From DASRZM01 sp035686365 (GTDB lineage: Bacteria > Pseudomonadota > Gammaproteobacteria > Xanthomonadales > Xanthomonadaceae), in the NCBI GenBank assembly GCA_035686365.1, contig DASRZM010000080.1:1-12620 (forward strand): 12,620 nucleotides of DNA, given 5' to 3'. The position numbers and the translations under genes were made by a program. Positions 1-7,187 of this stretch are shown in pieces. The notes below the pieces were generated by a model. It ran no database searches and was not told where the DNA came from. It saw only the letters and a program-made list of their open reading frames with translations. Position 1 is the first letter of the stretch; every line of letters begins with the position of its first letter.

Positions 1-1244
<1,244 letters not shown>

Positions 1245-1317
1245 AGAACTGCTGCGCCTGGGGTAAGGGGGATTGGGCAAAGCGGGAGGGGATGCCGAAT
1301 TGGAACCGGAACGTTTC

Positions 1318-1347
1318 AGTATATCGGGTTCCCCGCCGCGCTTCCAA
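1318..1347 (-). promoter_or_regulatory. Sigma-70 promoter for rpoD
   Basis: On the minus strand TTGGAA (1342-1347) and TATACT (1318-1323) are separated by 18 bp. They match the -35 consensus at 4 of 6 and the -10 consensus at 5 of 6. Transcription would start near 1311, giving a leader of about 67 nt before the rpoD ATG. It is the best -10-like hexamer I found in the 134-bp gap between dtd and rpoD. No experimental support is available. Confidence 0.6.
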
Positions 1348-1378
1348 GCCAATGATGGGCAAGCGGTTTTGCCGCCGG

Positions 1379-1846
1379 TCAGGCTGGGGCGCCGCTCGGG
1401 CCAGGGGCGCCGGCCTGGAGCAGGAAGGTCACCGGGCCGTCGTTGATCAGGCTGATGCGCATGTGCGCGCCGTAACGCCCGGTCGCGACCTCGCCATGTC
1501 GGGCCCGGCAGGCGGCTACCAGGGCCTCGAACTGGCGCCGGCCCGCCTCCGGCGTGGCCGCCGTGCTGAAGCCCGGCCGCATGCCCCGGGCGGTGTCGGC
1601 GGCCAGGGTGAACTGGCTGACCAGCAGCAGGCCGCCGCCGGTGTCCTGCAGCGACCGGTTCATGCGCCCGTCCGCGTCGGCGAACACGCGATAGCCGAGC
1701 AGGCGCTCGGCCATCCGCGCGACTTCGCGCTCCCCGTCGTGCGGCTGCACCGCGACCAGGGCCAACAGACCCGGGCCGATCGCGCCGACGATGTCGCCCT
1801 CGACCTCGACCCGGGCCTCGGTCACGCGCTGGATCAGGGCGATCAT
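1379..1846 (-). CDS. dtd: D-aminoacyl-tRNA deacylase (DTD)
   Basis: The product (155 aa) hydrolyses D-amino acids mischarged onto tRNA, and glycine from tRNA-Ala, in the cytoplasm as a homodimer. I chose the ATG at 1846 because MIALIQRVTEARV is the typical family N terminus; an in-frame upstream extension to 2005 has no family character. The SQFTL motif is at residues 77-81 and the NDGPVT motif at 135-140. The latter contains the Gly-cisPro pair that reaches into the partner active site and excludes L-amino acids. The family is usually about 145 aa; the excess is a short Gly/Pro/Ala tail. It lies 134 bp upstream of rpoD on the same strand, but the rpoD promoter in between suggests rpoD need not depend on dtd transcription. 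The ribosome binding site is weak. Confidence 0.95.
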   Translation of the reverse strand: MIALIQRVTEARVEVEGDIVGAIGPGLLALVAVQPHDGEREVARMAERLLGYRVFADADGRMNRSLQDTGGGLLLVSQFTLAADTARGMRPGFSTAATPEAGRRQFEALVAACRARHGEVATGRYGAHMRISLINDGPVTFLLQAGAPGPSGAPA

Positions 1847-1876
1847 CTCTGCAGTCGGACCTTGTGAGCCGCCGCG

Positions 1877-1906
1877 ATCGTGACGACCCCGCCGACGGGC
1901 CGTCAA
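1877..1906 (-). promoter_or_regulatory. Possible dtd promoter
   Basis: On the minus strand TTGACG (1901-1906, 5 of 6 to the -35 consensus) is followed after 18 bp by CACGAT (1877-1882, 3 of 6 to the -10 consensus, keeping the important A and final T). It lies about 30 bp upstream of the dtd ATG and overlaps a hairpin at 1903-1922. The weak -10 makes this tentative. Confidence 0.25.
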
Positions 1907-1980
1907 GCACCTGCGTGCTTGATCGGCGAGCGCGCCATCCATGGCGCGCGAACCTCCGCACTTGCTCAGAGGTTCCGCGC
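1903..1980. repeat. Cluster of three consecutive hairpins between dtd and the acyltransferase gene
   Basis: Three inverted repeats sit almost end to end. The first is TCAAGCAC (1903-1910) pairing with GTGCTTGA (1915-1922) around a 4-nt loop. The second is GCGCGCCAT (1930-1938) with ATGGCGCGC (1941-1949) around CC. The third is AACCTC (1951-1956) with GAGGTT (1969-1974), extendable through flanking GCGCG/CGCGC. The block fills most of the divergent gap and codes for nothing convincing. It resembles dispersed extragenic palindromes of GC-rich gammaproteobacteria. It could also act as a structured leader or a two-way transcription block. Confidence 0.7.
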
Positions 1981-2005
1981 CCTGCGCCGTGCGCCCGGCT
2001 GCCAC

Positions 2006-2011
2006 TACACT
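2006..2011 (+). promoter_or_regulatory. Possible -10 element, near-leaderless start of the acyltransferase gene
   Basis: TACACT (4 of 6 to the -10 consensus, keeping TA and final T) ends 8 bp before the ATG at 2020. A transcript from it would start almost at the start codon. No good -35 is present and no Shine-Dalgarno is visible, which fits a leaderless or very short-leader mRNA. This is a weak, sequence-only call. Confidence 0.25.
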
Positions 2012-2019
2012 GCGCCCCG

Positions 2020-2946
2020 ATGAACTTGCCCCAGCGACTCCTGGCCGGCGGGGTATTCGCCAGCCTGCGACTGCTCGGCCTGCTGCCGCTACGCTGGCTG
2101 CACGCCGGCGGCCGCGGCCTGGCCGTGCTCTACCGGCTGCTGCGCCTGTACGAGTGGCGCATTGCGCGGCGGAACCTGGACCTTTGCTTCGCGCACGTGC
2201 CTGTGGACGAGCGCGACCGCCTGCTGCGCGAGGCGCTGCGGCAATCGGCGATGACGCTGATGGAGTGGCCGCGGCTGTGGACCGGTCCTCCCGGGCGCGC
2301 CCTGTCGCTGGTGCGCGAGGTCCACGGGCTCGGCCACTTCGAGGCGGCGCTGGCCGGGCCCGCCGGCCTGATCGTGGCCGCGCCGCACCTGGGCGACTGG
2401 GAGCTGCTCAACCGCTGGCTGGCCTCGCGCACGCCCCTGTCGATCGTCTACCGGCCGCCGGATTCGCGGGCCATGGAAGCGGTCCTGCTGCGGGCGCGGG
2501 CGGCACCGGGCGTGACCCAGGTACGGGCCGAGTCCGGCGCGGTGCGCTCGCTGTTCCGGGTGCTGCACGCCGGTGGCGTGGTCGGCATCCTGCCCGACCA
2601 GCAGCCCAAGCGCGGGGACGGCGAGTTCGCGCCGTTCTTCGGCATTGAGGCCTTCACCATGACGCTGCTCTCGCGGCTGGCACAGCGCACCGGCGCGCAG
2701 GTGCTGTTCGCCTGGGCCGAGCGCGTGGACGCGGGCCGCGCCTTCGACATTCATGTGCTTCCGGCGCCCGAGGGCATCGACGCGGCCGACCAGCGCGTGG
2801 CGACCGCCGCGCTCAATCGCGGCGTGGAGGCGTGCGTGCGGCAGAATCCGGCCCAGTACCTGTGGGGATACAAGCGCTTCAGCATGCGCCCGGGCGACCA
2901 GCCCGGGCTGTACCGCGATCTGGACCGGCGCCCGGCAGGCTGTTGA
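2020..2946 (+). CDS. Lipid A biosynthesis lauroyl/myristoyl acyltransferase family (LpxL/HtrB-like)
   Basis: This 308-aa inner-membrane enzyme belongs to the family that adds secondary acyl chains to the Kdo-lipid A precursor during LPS synthesis. The start at 2020 (MNLPQRLLAGG) gives the usual length near 300 aa and places a hydrophobic, Leu-rich anchor at residues 7-45, as in LpxL. An in-frame extension back to 1864 has no family character. The catalytic HX4E motif is HLGDWE at residues 123-128. Other family marks are VYRP (143-146), GILPDQQPK (189-197) and YLWGYKRF near residues 280-287. The plus-strand gene is divergent from dtd and is followed after 61 bp by the PH-domain pair. Whether it is LpxL, LpxM or LpxP-like in acyl choice or position cannot be told from sequence. 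A hairpin straddles its stop codon. Confidence 0.93.
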   Translation: MNLPQRLLAGGVFASLRLLGLLPLRWLHAGGRGLAVLYRLLRLYEWRIARRNLDLCFAHVPVDERDRLLREALRQSAMTLMEWPRLWTGPPGRALSLVREVHGLGHFEAALAGPAGLIVAAPHLGDWELLNRWLASRTPLSIVYRPPDSRAMEAVLLRARAAPGVTQVRAESGAVRSLFRVLHAGGVVGILPDQQPKRGDGEFAPFFGIEAFTMTLLSRLAQRTGAQVLFAWAERVDAGRAFDIHVLPAPEGIDAADQRVATAALNRGVEACVRQNPAQYLWGYKRFSMRPGDQPGLYRDLDRRPAGC

Positions 2947-2959
2947 AGAACAGCCTGCC
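2934..2959 (+). terminator. Strong hairpin straddling the acyltransferase stop codon
   Basis: GGCAGGCTGTT (2934-2944) pairs perfectly with AACAGCCTGCC (2949-2959) around a GAAG loop, giving an 11-bp stem. The TGA stop (2944-2946) lies at the stem top and loop. No T tract follows, so it is not a classic intrinsic terminator. It could be a weak terminator, an mRNA 3'-end stabiliser or a dispersed palindrome. Confidence 0.45.
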
Positions 2960-3007
2960 ATACGCCGGCGGTCACGCCGCCACGCGCCACTCGTCAGGGA
3001 CCAGGAC

Positions 3008-3520
3008 ATGAGCGAAATCCCCGCCGTCGACACCGCCGAGGCGGCCGCGCCCCGGGGCGCTGCCGGATTCGAGGGCCTGCATCCGAACGCGCGCTGGCCG
3101 ATGCGCGGCGGCGCCGTCTTTCTGGCCACGGTGCTGGCGCTGGCCGGCGGGATCCCGATCGCGGTCAAGTGGGGGCTGGGTCTGGGCCCCGGCGCCGCGC
3201 TGGTACTCGCCATGTGGCTGCTCTACGCCGGCCTGGCCCTGGCCCATGCCGGCGCCCGCTTCCGGCGCACGCGTTACCGCCTGGACCGTGATGGCCTGAC
3301 CATCCGCCGCGGCGTGTTCTGGCACACCGAAACGCGGGTGCCGCGCTCGCGCGTGCAGCACGTGGACCTGAATCATGGCCCGATCGACCGCCGCCTGGGG
3401 CTGGCGGAGCTGAAGGTGTACACGGCCGGAACCCGGCTGGCCTCGGTGGCACTGGGCGGACTCGACGCCGCCCGTGCCGAAGCGCTGCGCGATGCCATGG
3501 TCGGCGATGAACGCGCCTGA
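3008..3520 (+). CDS. Membrane protein with bacterial PH domain (YdbS-like, bPH_2)
   Basis: The product is 170 aa. After a short Ala/Glu-rich N terminus, two membrane segments are predicted at about residues 34-54 and 58-80. A bPH_2 (PF03703-type) domain follows at about residues 88-165. It opens with the typical YRLDRDGLTIRRGVF and continues through RVPRSRVQHVDLNHGPIDRRLGLAEL split over residues 110-135. The start at 3008 is preceded by AGGA-type ribosome binding sequence; the reading frame is open further upstream but that part overlaps the acyltransferase gene. The coding end overlaps the next gene by 14 bp, so the two are surely co-translated. In Bacillus subtilis ydbS/ydbT is a sigma-W-controlled pair linked to resistance to antimicrobial peptides. 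The biochemical role is unknown, and transfer of that function here is only a suggestion. Confidence 0.88.
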   Translation: MSEIPAVDTAEAAAPRGAAGFEGLHPNARWPMRGGAVFLATVLALAGGIPIAVKWGLGLGPGAALVLAMWLLYAGLALAHAGARFRRTRYRLDRDGLTIRRGVFWHTETRVPRSRVQHVDLNHGPIDRRLGLAELKVYTAGTRLASVALGGLDAARAEALRDAMVGDERA

Positions 3521-5018
3521 CGCACCCGCGCTGGAGCCGGAGCCGGAGCAGGCGGCGCGACCGCAGCGGCGGCTGCACCCGATGTCCTGGATGTTCGTGC
3601 TGCTGCACCAGCTCAAGGAGTTCGCACTGCCGATCATCGCACTGCTGCTGTTCGGCCAGGGCGAGACCTGGCAGTTCTGGGGCGCGGCCGCCGGCGGTGT
3701 GCTGGCGCTGGTCTCGGTGGTGCAGTACTTCAGTTACCGCTACGGCGTGATCGGCAGCGAGCTGGTGATCCGCGAGGGCATCCTCCAGCGTAAAGTGCGG
3801 CACATCCCGCTGGGGCGGATCCGGAACGTCAGCCTGCACCGCAACGTGCTGCACCGGCTGTTCGGGGTCGCCGAGGTTCGGCTGGAGTCGGCCGCGGGAA
3901 CCACGGCCGAGGCGAAGATGCGGGTGCTGTCACTGGCCGATGCCGCCGACCTGGAAGCGCTGGTGCGCGCCGGACAGCACGATGCCGGGGACAGTCAGGA
4001 CGCGCCCCAGCCGCAGTGGCTGCTGCGCCTGCCGACCACCGAACTGGTGCGCCTGGGCCTGATCTCCAACCGCGGCATGGTGGTCGTGGGCGCCGGCCTG
4101 GCCGTGCTCTGGCAGCTCGTGCCCGACGGCTTCGGCGACCTGGTCGGCGGCCTGGTCGAAGCCGCGTCGGGTCGAGCGCAATCGCTGCACCTGGGCTGGC
4201 TGAGCTGGGCCGTGGGGGTGATGGCATTGGTGGTTCTCGCGGTGGCCCTCCTGCGCCTGCTGTCGATCGCGCTGGCGATCGTGCAGTTCCACGGCTTCAC
4301 GCTGGCGCGGGCGGGCGAGCGGCTGTCGCTGGAGGCCGGGCTGCTCACCCGCGTGCGCGCGCACACACCGCTACGCAAGATCCAGCACTGGACCGTGGTG
4401 GAGAGCCTGCTGCACCGGGCACTGCAGCGCCAGTCGCTGAAAGTCGAGACCGCCGTGCTGCGGGCGGCCAACGACGATGCGCGCAACCTCAACCATCTGG
4501 CGCCCGTGGCCACGCCCGAGCAGGTACGAGGGCTCATCGCCACGCTGCTGCCGGAGGCCGCCTACCCGGCGTTCGACTGGCGGCCGCTGCATCCGCGTGC
4601 CTGGCGGCGCATGCTCTGGCCTTCGCTGGTGCTCACCTTGCTGGTCGGCGCGGCCCTTTCCTGGCGCTACGGCGCCTGGGGCCTGGCAGTGCTGGCGCTG
4701 CTCCCGCTCCTGGTCTGGCGCGCACGCAGGCTCGCGGCGGCGTGCGGCTACTGCGTCAACGACACGGTCATCGCCTGGCGCAGCGGCTGGCTCGATCGTC
4801 GCGTGTCCTTTGCCGAGGTCGCCAAGCTGCAGGGCGTGCAGCTGCGCAGCTCCGTGTTCGACCGCCACCACGGCATGGCCACGCTGATCGTGGACACCGC
4901 CGGCGCCGACCCGATGGGCGGGCACCGCATCCACATTCCCTACCTGCCGCAGGCGCAGGCGCGCGCATTGATGGACGAGTTGGGCCGGCGCATCGCGGCC
5001 AGCGCGCTGGCCTGGTGA
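3507..5018 (+). CDS. Membrane protein with repeated bacterial PH domains (YdbT-like)
   Basis: The product is 503 aa, near the family's usual length of about 470-500. It starts at 3507 inside the preceding gene (14-bp overlap). Predicted order: membrane hairpin at about 36-76; first bPH_2 domain at 78-155 (SYRYGVIGSELVIREG then PLGRIRNVSLHRNVLHRLFG); membrane segments near 180-205 and 228-260; second bPH_2 domain at 262-345 (LSLEAGLLTRVRAHTPLRKI); membrane pair near 368-405; third bPH_2 domain at 413-495 (DTVIAWRSGWLDRRVSFAEV, DRHHGMATLIVDTAG). The pair with the smaller upstream protein is the classic arrangement for this family. A heptamer repeat array begins 5 bp after the stop. A later Met start at residue 26 is possible and would remove an acidic Pro/Glu-rich leader. 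Molecular function is not established. Confidence 0.88.
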   Translation: MNAPDAPALEPEPEQAARPQRRLHPMSWMFVLLHQLKEFALPIIALLLFGQGETWQFWGAAAGGVLALVSVVQYFSYRYGVIGSELVIREGILQRKVRHIPLGRIRNVSLHRNVLHRLFGVAEVRLESAAGTTAEAKMRVLSLADAADLEALVRAGQHDAGDSQDAPQPQWLLRLPTTELVRLGLISNRGMVVVGAGLAVLWQLVPDGFGDLVGGLVEAASGRAQSLHLGWLSWAVGVMALVVLAVALLRLLSIALAIVQFHGFTLARAGERLSLEAGLLTRVRAHTPLRKIQHWTVVESLLHRALQRQSLKVETAVLRAANDDARNLNHLAPVATPEQVRGLIATLLPEAAYPAFDWRPLHPRAWRRMLWPSLVLTLLVGAALSWRYGAWGLAVLALLPLLVWRARRLAAACGYCVNDTVIAWRSGWLDRRVSFAEVAKLQGVQLRSSVFDRHHGMATLIVDTAGADPMGGHRIHIPYLPQAQARALMDELGRRIAASALAW

Positions 5019-5023
5019 GGGGC

Positions 5024-5090
5024 GGGACTCGGGACTCGGGACTCGGGACTCGGGACTCGGGACTCGGGACTCGGGACTCGGGACTCGGGA
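5024..5090 (+). repeat. Heptamer tandem array (GGGACTC)9, G-quadruplex-capable
   Basis: Nine perfect copies of GGGACTC run from 5024 to 5086, followed by a partial GGGA. The array begins 5 bp after the stop of the PH-domain gene and is G-rich on that gene's sense strand. GGG runs spaced by four bases satisfy the usual G-quadruplex pattern. Perfect copy identity suggests recent expansion, and copy number may vary between strains. Confidence 0.95.
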
Positions 5091-5164
5091 AAGGCTCGCA
5101 TGTCGGAGTGCCCGGTGGTTCGTGCTTCGATACCTCAGCACGAACGGAAAGGTCGCGGCGACTT

Positions 5165-5242
5165 GGGCGCTCGATTGCGCGAACGGGGAGGATGCGGCGA
5201 TCCGGGCGCTCGATTGCGCGAACTGGGAGGATGCGGCGATCC
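5165..5242. repeat. 39-bp tandem duplication inside the MITE-like block
   Basis: Two consecutive 39-bp units (5165-5203 and 5204-5242) both begin GGGCGCTCGATTGCGCGAAC and end GATGCGGCGATCC. They differ at essentially one base (G versus T after the GAAC). A third unit appears to start at 5243 but decays within about 15 bp. The unit length is a multiple of three, which keeps spurious ORFs open. Confidence 0.85.
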
Positions 5243-5288
5243 GGAATCTCGATCGGGGCCGCGGCGGGGCTCGCGCGTTCTGGACCGT

Positions 5289-5375
5289 CCCGTTCGTGCC
5301 GCTGCGTCCTCGAGTATCCCGTTCCTGCCGGTGCGTCCTCTAGCATCCCGTTCGTGCCGCTGGGTCCTCGAGCAT
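5289..5375. repeat. Three 29-bp tandem units inside the MITE-like block
   Basis: Units at 5289-5317, 5318-5346 and 5347-5375 each start CCCGTTC(G/C)TGCC and contain GTCCTC followed by (G/T)AG(T/C)AT. A fourth, starting at 5376, merges into the right inverted end after CCCGTTCGTGC. The shared start suggests that the units arose by slippage from the end sequence. Confidence 0.85.
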
Positions 5376-5437
5376 CCCGTTCGTGCTGAGGTATCGAAGC
5401 ACGAGCAGCGCAATGCTCCTACAGTGCAGGCTCTTCC

Positions 5438-5471
5438 TGAGCCCTGAGCCCTGAGCCCTGAGCCCTGACCC
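5438..5471 (-). repeat. Second heptamer array, GGGCTCA on the minus strand
   Basis: Four full units, read TGAGCCC on the plus strand (5438-5465), are followed by a degenerate TGACCC. The array lies 3 bp after the trkH stop codon on trkH's sense strand, where it reads as GGG runs spaced by four bases. The five G runs could form an RNA or DNA G-quadruplex. The unit differs in sequence from the array at 5024 but shares the 7-bp length and the position just after a stop codon. Confidence 0.9.
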
Positions 5472-5474
5472 CCG

Positions 5475-6923
5475 CTACTCGCGCCAGAACGCCGGCATCA
5501 GCAGCACCAGCAGCGTCAGGATCTCGAGCCGGCCCATCAGCATCGCCAGGGACAGCAGGACGGTGGCGGTATCGCCCAGGGCGGAATAGTCCGGGCCGGC
5601 CATGCCCAGCGCCGGGCCCAGGTTGTTCAGGCAGGCCGCTGCGCTGGACAGCGCGGTCTCCAGGTCCAGTCCGGTGCTGGCCAGGGCGGCGGCAAAGATC
5701 ACCAGCGAGGTCAGGTACAGCGCCACGAAACCGGCCACCGCACGGGTGGCTTCGTCGCCGACCGGCTGGCCGGCGGCCCGCACGATGAAGCTGCCGCGCG
5801 GATGCACGAGCTGGCGCATTTCGCGCACGCCCAGCCGCAGCATCACCGCCAGCCGGCGCACTTTCAGGCCGCCGGTGGTGGAACCGGCGCAGCCACCGCA
5901 GAAGCTCAGTACGATGATGATCATCGGCAGCGCGCCCGGCCACAGGTAGAACGCCGAGCTGGTGAACCCCGTGGTGGTGATGCCGGCGGTGACCTGGAAC
6001 ACCGCCTGGCGGAAGGCGGCGCCCAGGCTCGGATAGTAGGCGTGTGCGAACAGCACGGCGGTCACCACCAGCGTCGATCCGACCACCACCTGCAGGAACA
6101 GCCGCAGCTCGGCGCTGCTCCGGTACGGCTCGCTGGATGCACGGCGCCAGGCCGCATAGTGCAGGCTGAAGTTGGTCGCGCCCAGCACCATGAACACGAC
6201 CGCGATCGCCTCGATCATCGGGCTGTCGTAGTGGCCTATGCTGGCATCGTGGGTCGAGAAGCCGGCCGTGGCGACGGTCGAGAAGGCGTGCCCCACGGCG
6301 TCGAACAGGTGCATGCCCGCGGCCCAGTAGGCCGCCGTGCACAGCACCGTCAGACCCACGTAGACCAGCCACAGCAGCTTGGCCACCTCGGCCACCCGCG
6401 GCGCGAGCTTGACGTCGCGCACGGTGCCGGAGATCTCGGCGCGGAACAGCTGCAGGCCGCCGATGCGCAGCATCGGCAGGATCGCCACCGCCAGGATCAC
6501 GATGCCCATGCCGCCGATGAAATGCAGCGACTGACGATAGAACAGGACGCTGCGCGGCAGCGCGTCGAGCCCGACGATGACCGTGGCCCCGGTGGTCGTC
6601 ACCCCCGAGGTCGACTCGAAGACCGCATCGACCCACGACAGGTGCGGCGGCGCCAGCATGAACGGCACCGCGGTCGCCAGGCACACCGCCAGCCACGACA
6701 GCGTGGTCACCAGGAACCCGTCGCGCAGCCGCAGCTCGCTTTTCACGCGGCCGGCGTGCAGCCACAGCACACCGCCCACGCCGGTGGTCAGCGCCAGGCT
6801 GACCGCGAATGCCGGCACGGTGCCCTCATCCAGCGCCAGCGCGATGGCCATCGGCGGTATGGACACCATGCCGGCCAAGGCCACGACCCCGCCGACGATA
6901 CGTTCGAGTGCTCGCAGCTGCAT
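5475..6923 (-). CDS. trkH: Trk system potassium uptake protein TrkH
   Basis: This 482-aa inner-membrane protein is the ion-conducting subunit of the Trk K+ uptake system; TrkA gates it from the cytoplasm. Four pore-loop repeats carry the selectivity-filter glycines: GVTTTGAT (107-114), TVATAGFS (216-223), GITTTGFT (314-321) and LNNLGPAL (432-439). SLHFIGGMGI (132-141) and SFCGGCAGSTTGGLKVRR (340-357) are strong family signatures. Multiple hydrophobic helices span the whole protein and the length is standard. The ATG at 6923 begins the usual family N terminus (LRALERIVGGVVALAGMVS). No clear Shine-Dalgarno is seen. It lies downstream of trkA on the same strand, with a short remnant of another trkH in between, 15 bp from the start. 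A G-rich heptamer array follows the stop. Confidence 0.97.
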   Translation of the reverse strand: MQLRALERIVGGVVALAGMVSIPPMAIALALDEGTVPAFAVSLALTTGVGGVLWLHAGRVKSELRLRDGFLVTTLSWLAVCLATAVPFMLAPPHLSWVDAVFESTSGVTTTGATVIVGLDALPRSVLFYRQSLHFIGGMGIVILAVAILPMLRIGGLQLFRAEISGTVRDVKLAPRVAEVAKLLWLVYVGLTVLCTAAYWAAGMHLFDAVGHAFSTVATAGFSTHDASIGHYDSPMIEAIAVVFMVLGATNFSLHYAAWRRASSEPYRSSAELRLFLQVVVGSTLVVTAVLFAHAYYPSLGAAFRQAVFQVTAGITTTGFTSSAFYLWPGALPMIIIVLSFCGGCAGSTTGGLKVRRLAVMLRLGVREMRQLVHPRGSFIVRAAGQPVGDEATRAVAGFVALYLTSLVIFAAALASTGLDLETALSSAAACLNNLGPALGMAGPDYSALGDTATVLLSLAMLMGRLEILTLLVLLMPAFWRE

Positions 6924-6938
6924 GGACTGGATCGTACT

Positions 6939-7178
6939 TCAGCGCCGGGCAGGATTGCCGGCTATTCGTACCTGGGCGGGCGGGAACCGCACCCGGATCG
7001 TGAATCCCTCGAGCCGGGACCGGGCGCGGCCTGGCAGAGCGGACAGCAACAGGCTTCCGGGGAACGCGCGCACGGTCTCCTCTCCGAATGCGATCGCGAT
7101 CACGCGCGGCGGCACGGAAACCAGCGCGGACAGCGCGATGATCAGGCCGGGATTGCGCTCAATGGCGAGGCGACGCAC
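6939..7178 (-). pseudogene. N-terminal remnant of a second trkH
   Basis: A 79-codon reading frame starts at a GTG (7178), 9 bp after the trkA stop, and ends 15 bp before the trkH ATG. Its first 50 residues align without gaps to the first 50 of the neighbouring TrkH, with about 23 identities by my hand count. Shared stretches include the AxER start, VS(I/V)PP, ETV-type and AF/SL positions. After that a GR-RS-RLEGF stretch resembles TrkH residues 58-70 with an internal loss, and similarity then ends. Nothing of the pore repeats is present. It therefore looks like the broken 5' end of a tandem trkH paralogue. The frame has stayed open, so a small one-helix membrane peptide or a translational-coupling leader cannot be excluded. 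Confidence 0.75.
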
Positions 7179-7187
7179 GCGGGGCGC

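Larger units (their letters stand above)
5118..5406. repeat. MITE-like block with 30-bp inverted ends
   Basis: The left end (5118-5147) and right end (5377-5406) are inverted copies matching at 29 of 30 bases. Each end is itself a palindrome: GTTCGTGCT pairs with AGCACGAAC around a 10-nt loop. The 229-bp interior contains a 39-bp tandem duplication and three 29-bp tandem units. There is no transposase and no believable ORF. The end sequence looks like a dispersed repeat that I recall as common in Xanthomonadaceae and some betaproteobacteria. That recollection is unverified here. No obvious target-site duplication was found. Confidence 0.75.

Noticed and set aside
4016..5389. Plus-strand 457-codon ORF overlapping the YdbT-like gene
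   Set aside because: It is an alternate frame of a gene with clear PH-domain motifs, and its tail is simply the translated heptamer array.
5118..5406. CRISPR array
   Set aside because: The repeats are contiguous tandem or inverted copies without unique spacers, and no cas gene is present.
5100..5447. ORFs on both strands in the convergent gap (for example plus 5100-5447 and minus 4768-5346)
   Set aside because: They are made of the heptamer array, the inverted ends and the tandem units. Such frames recur as spurious predictions in repeat-rich intergenic DNA.
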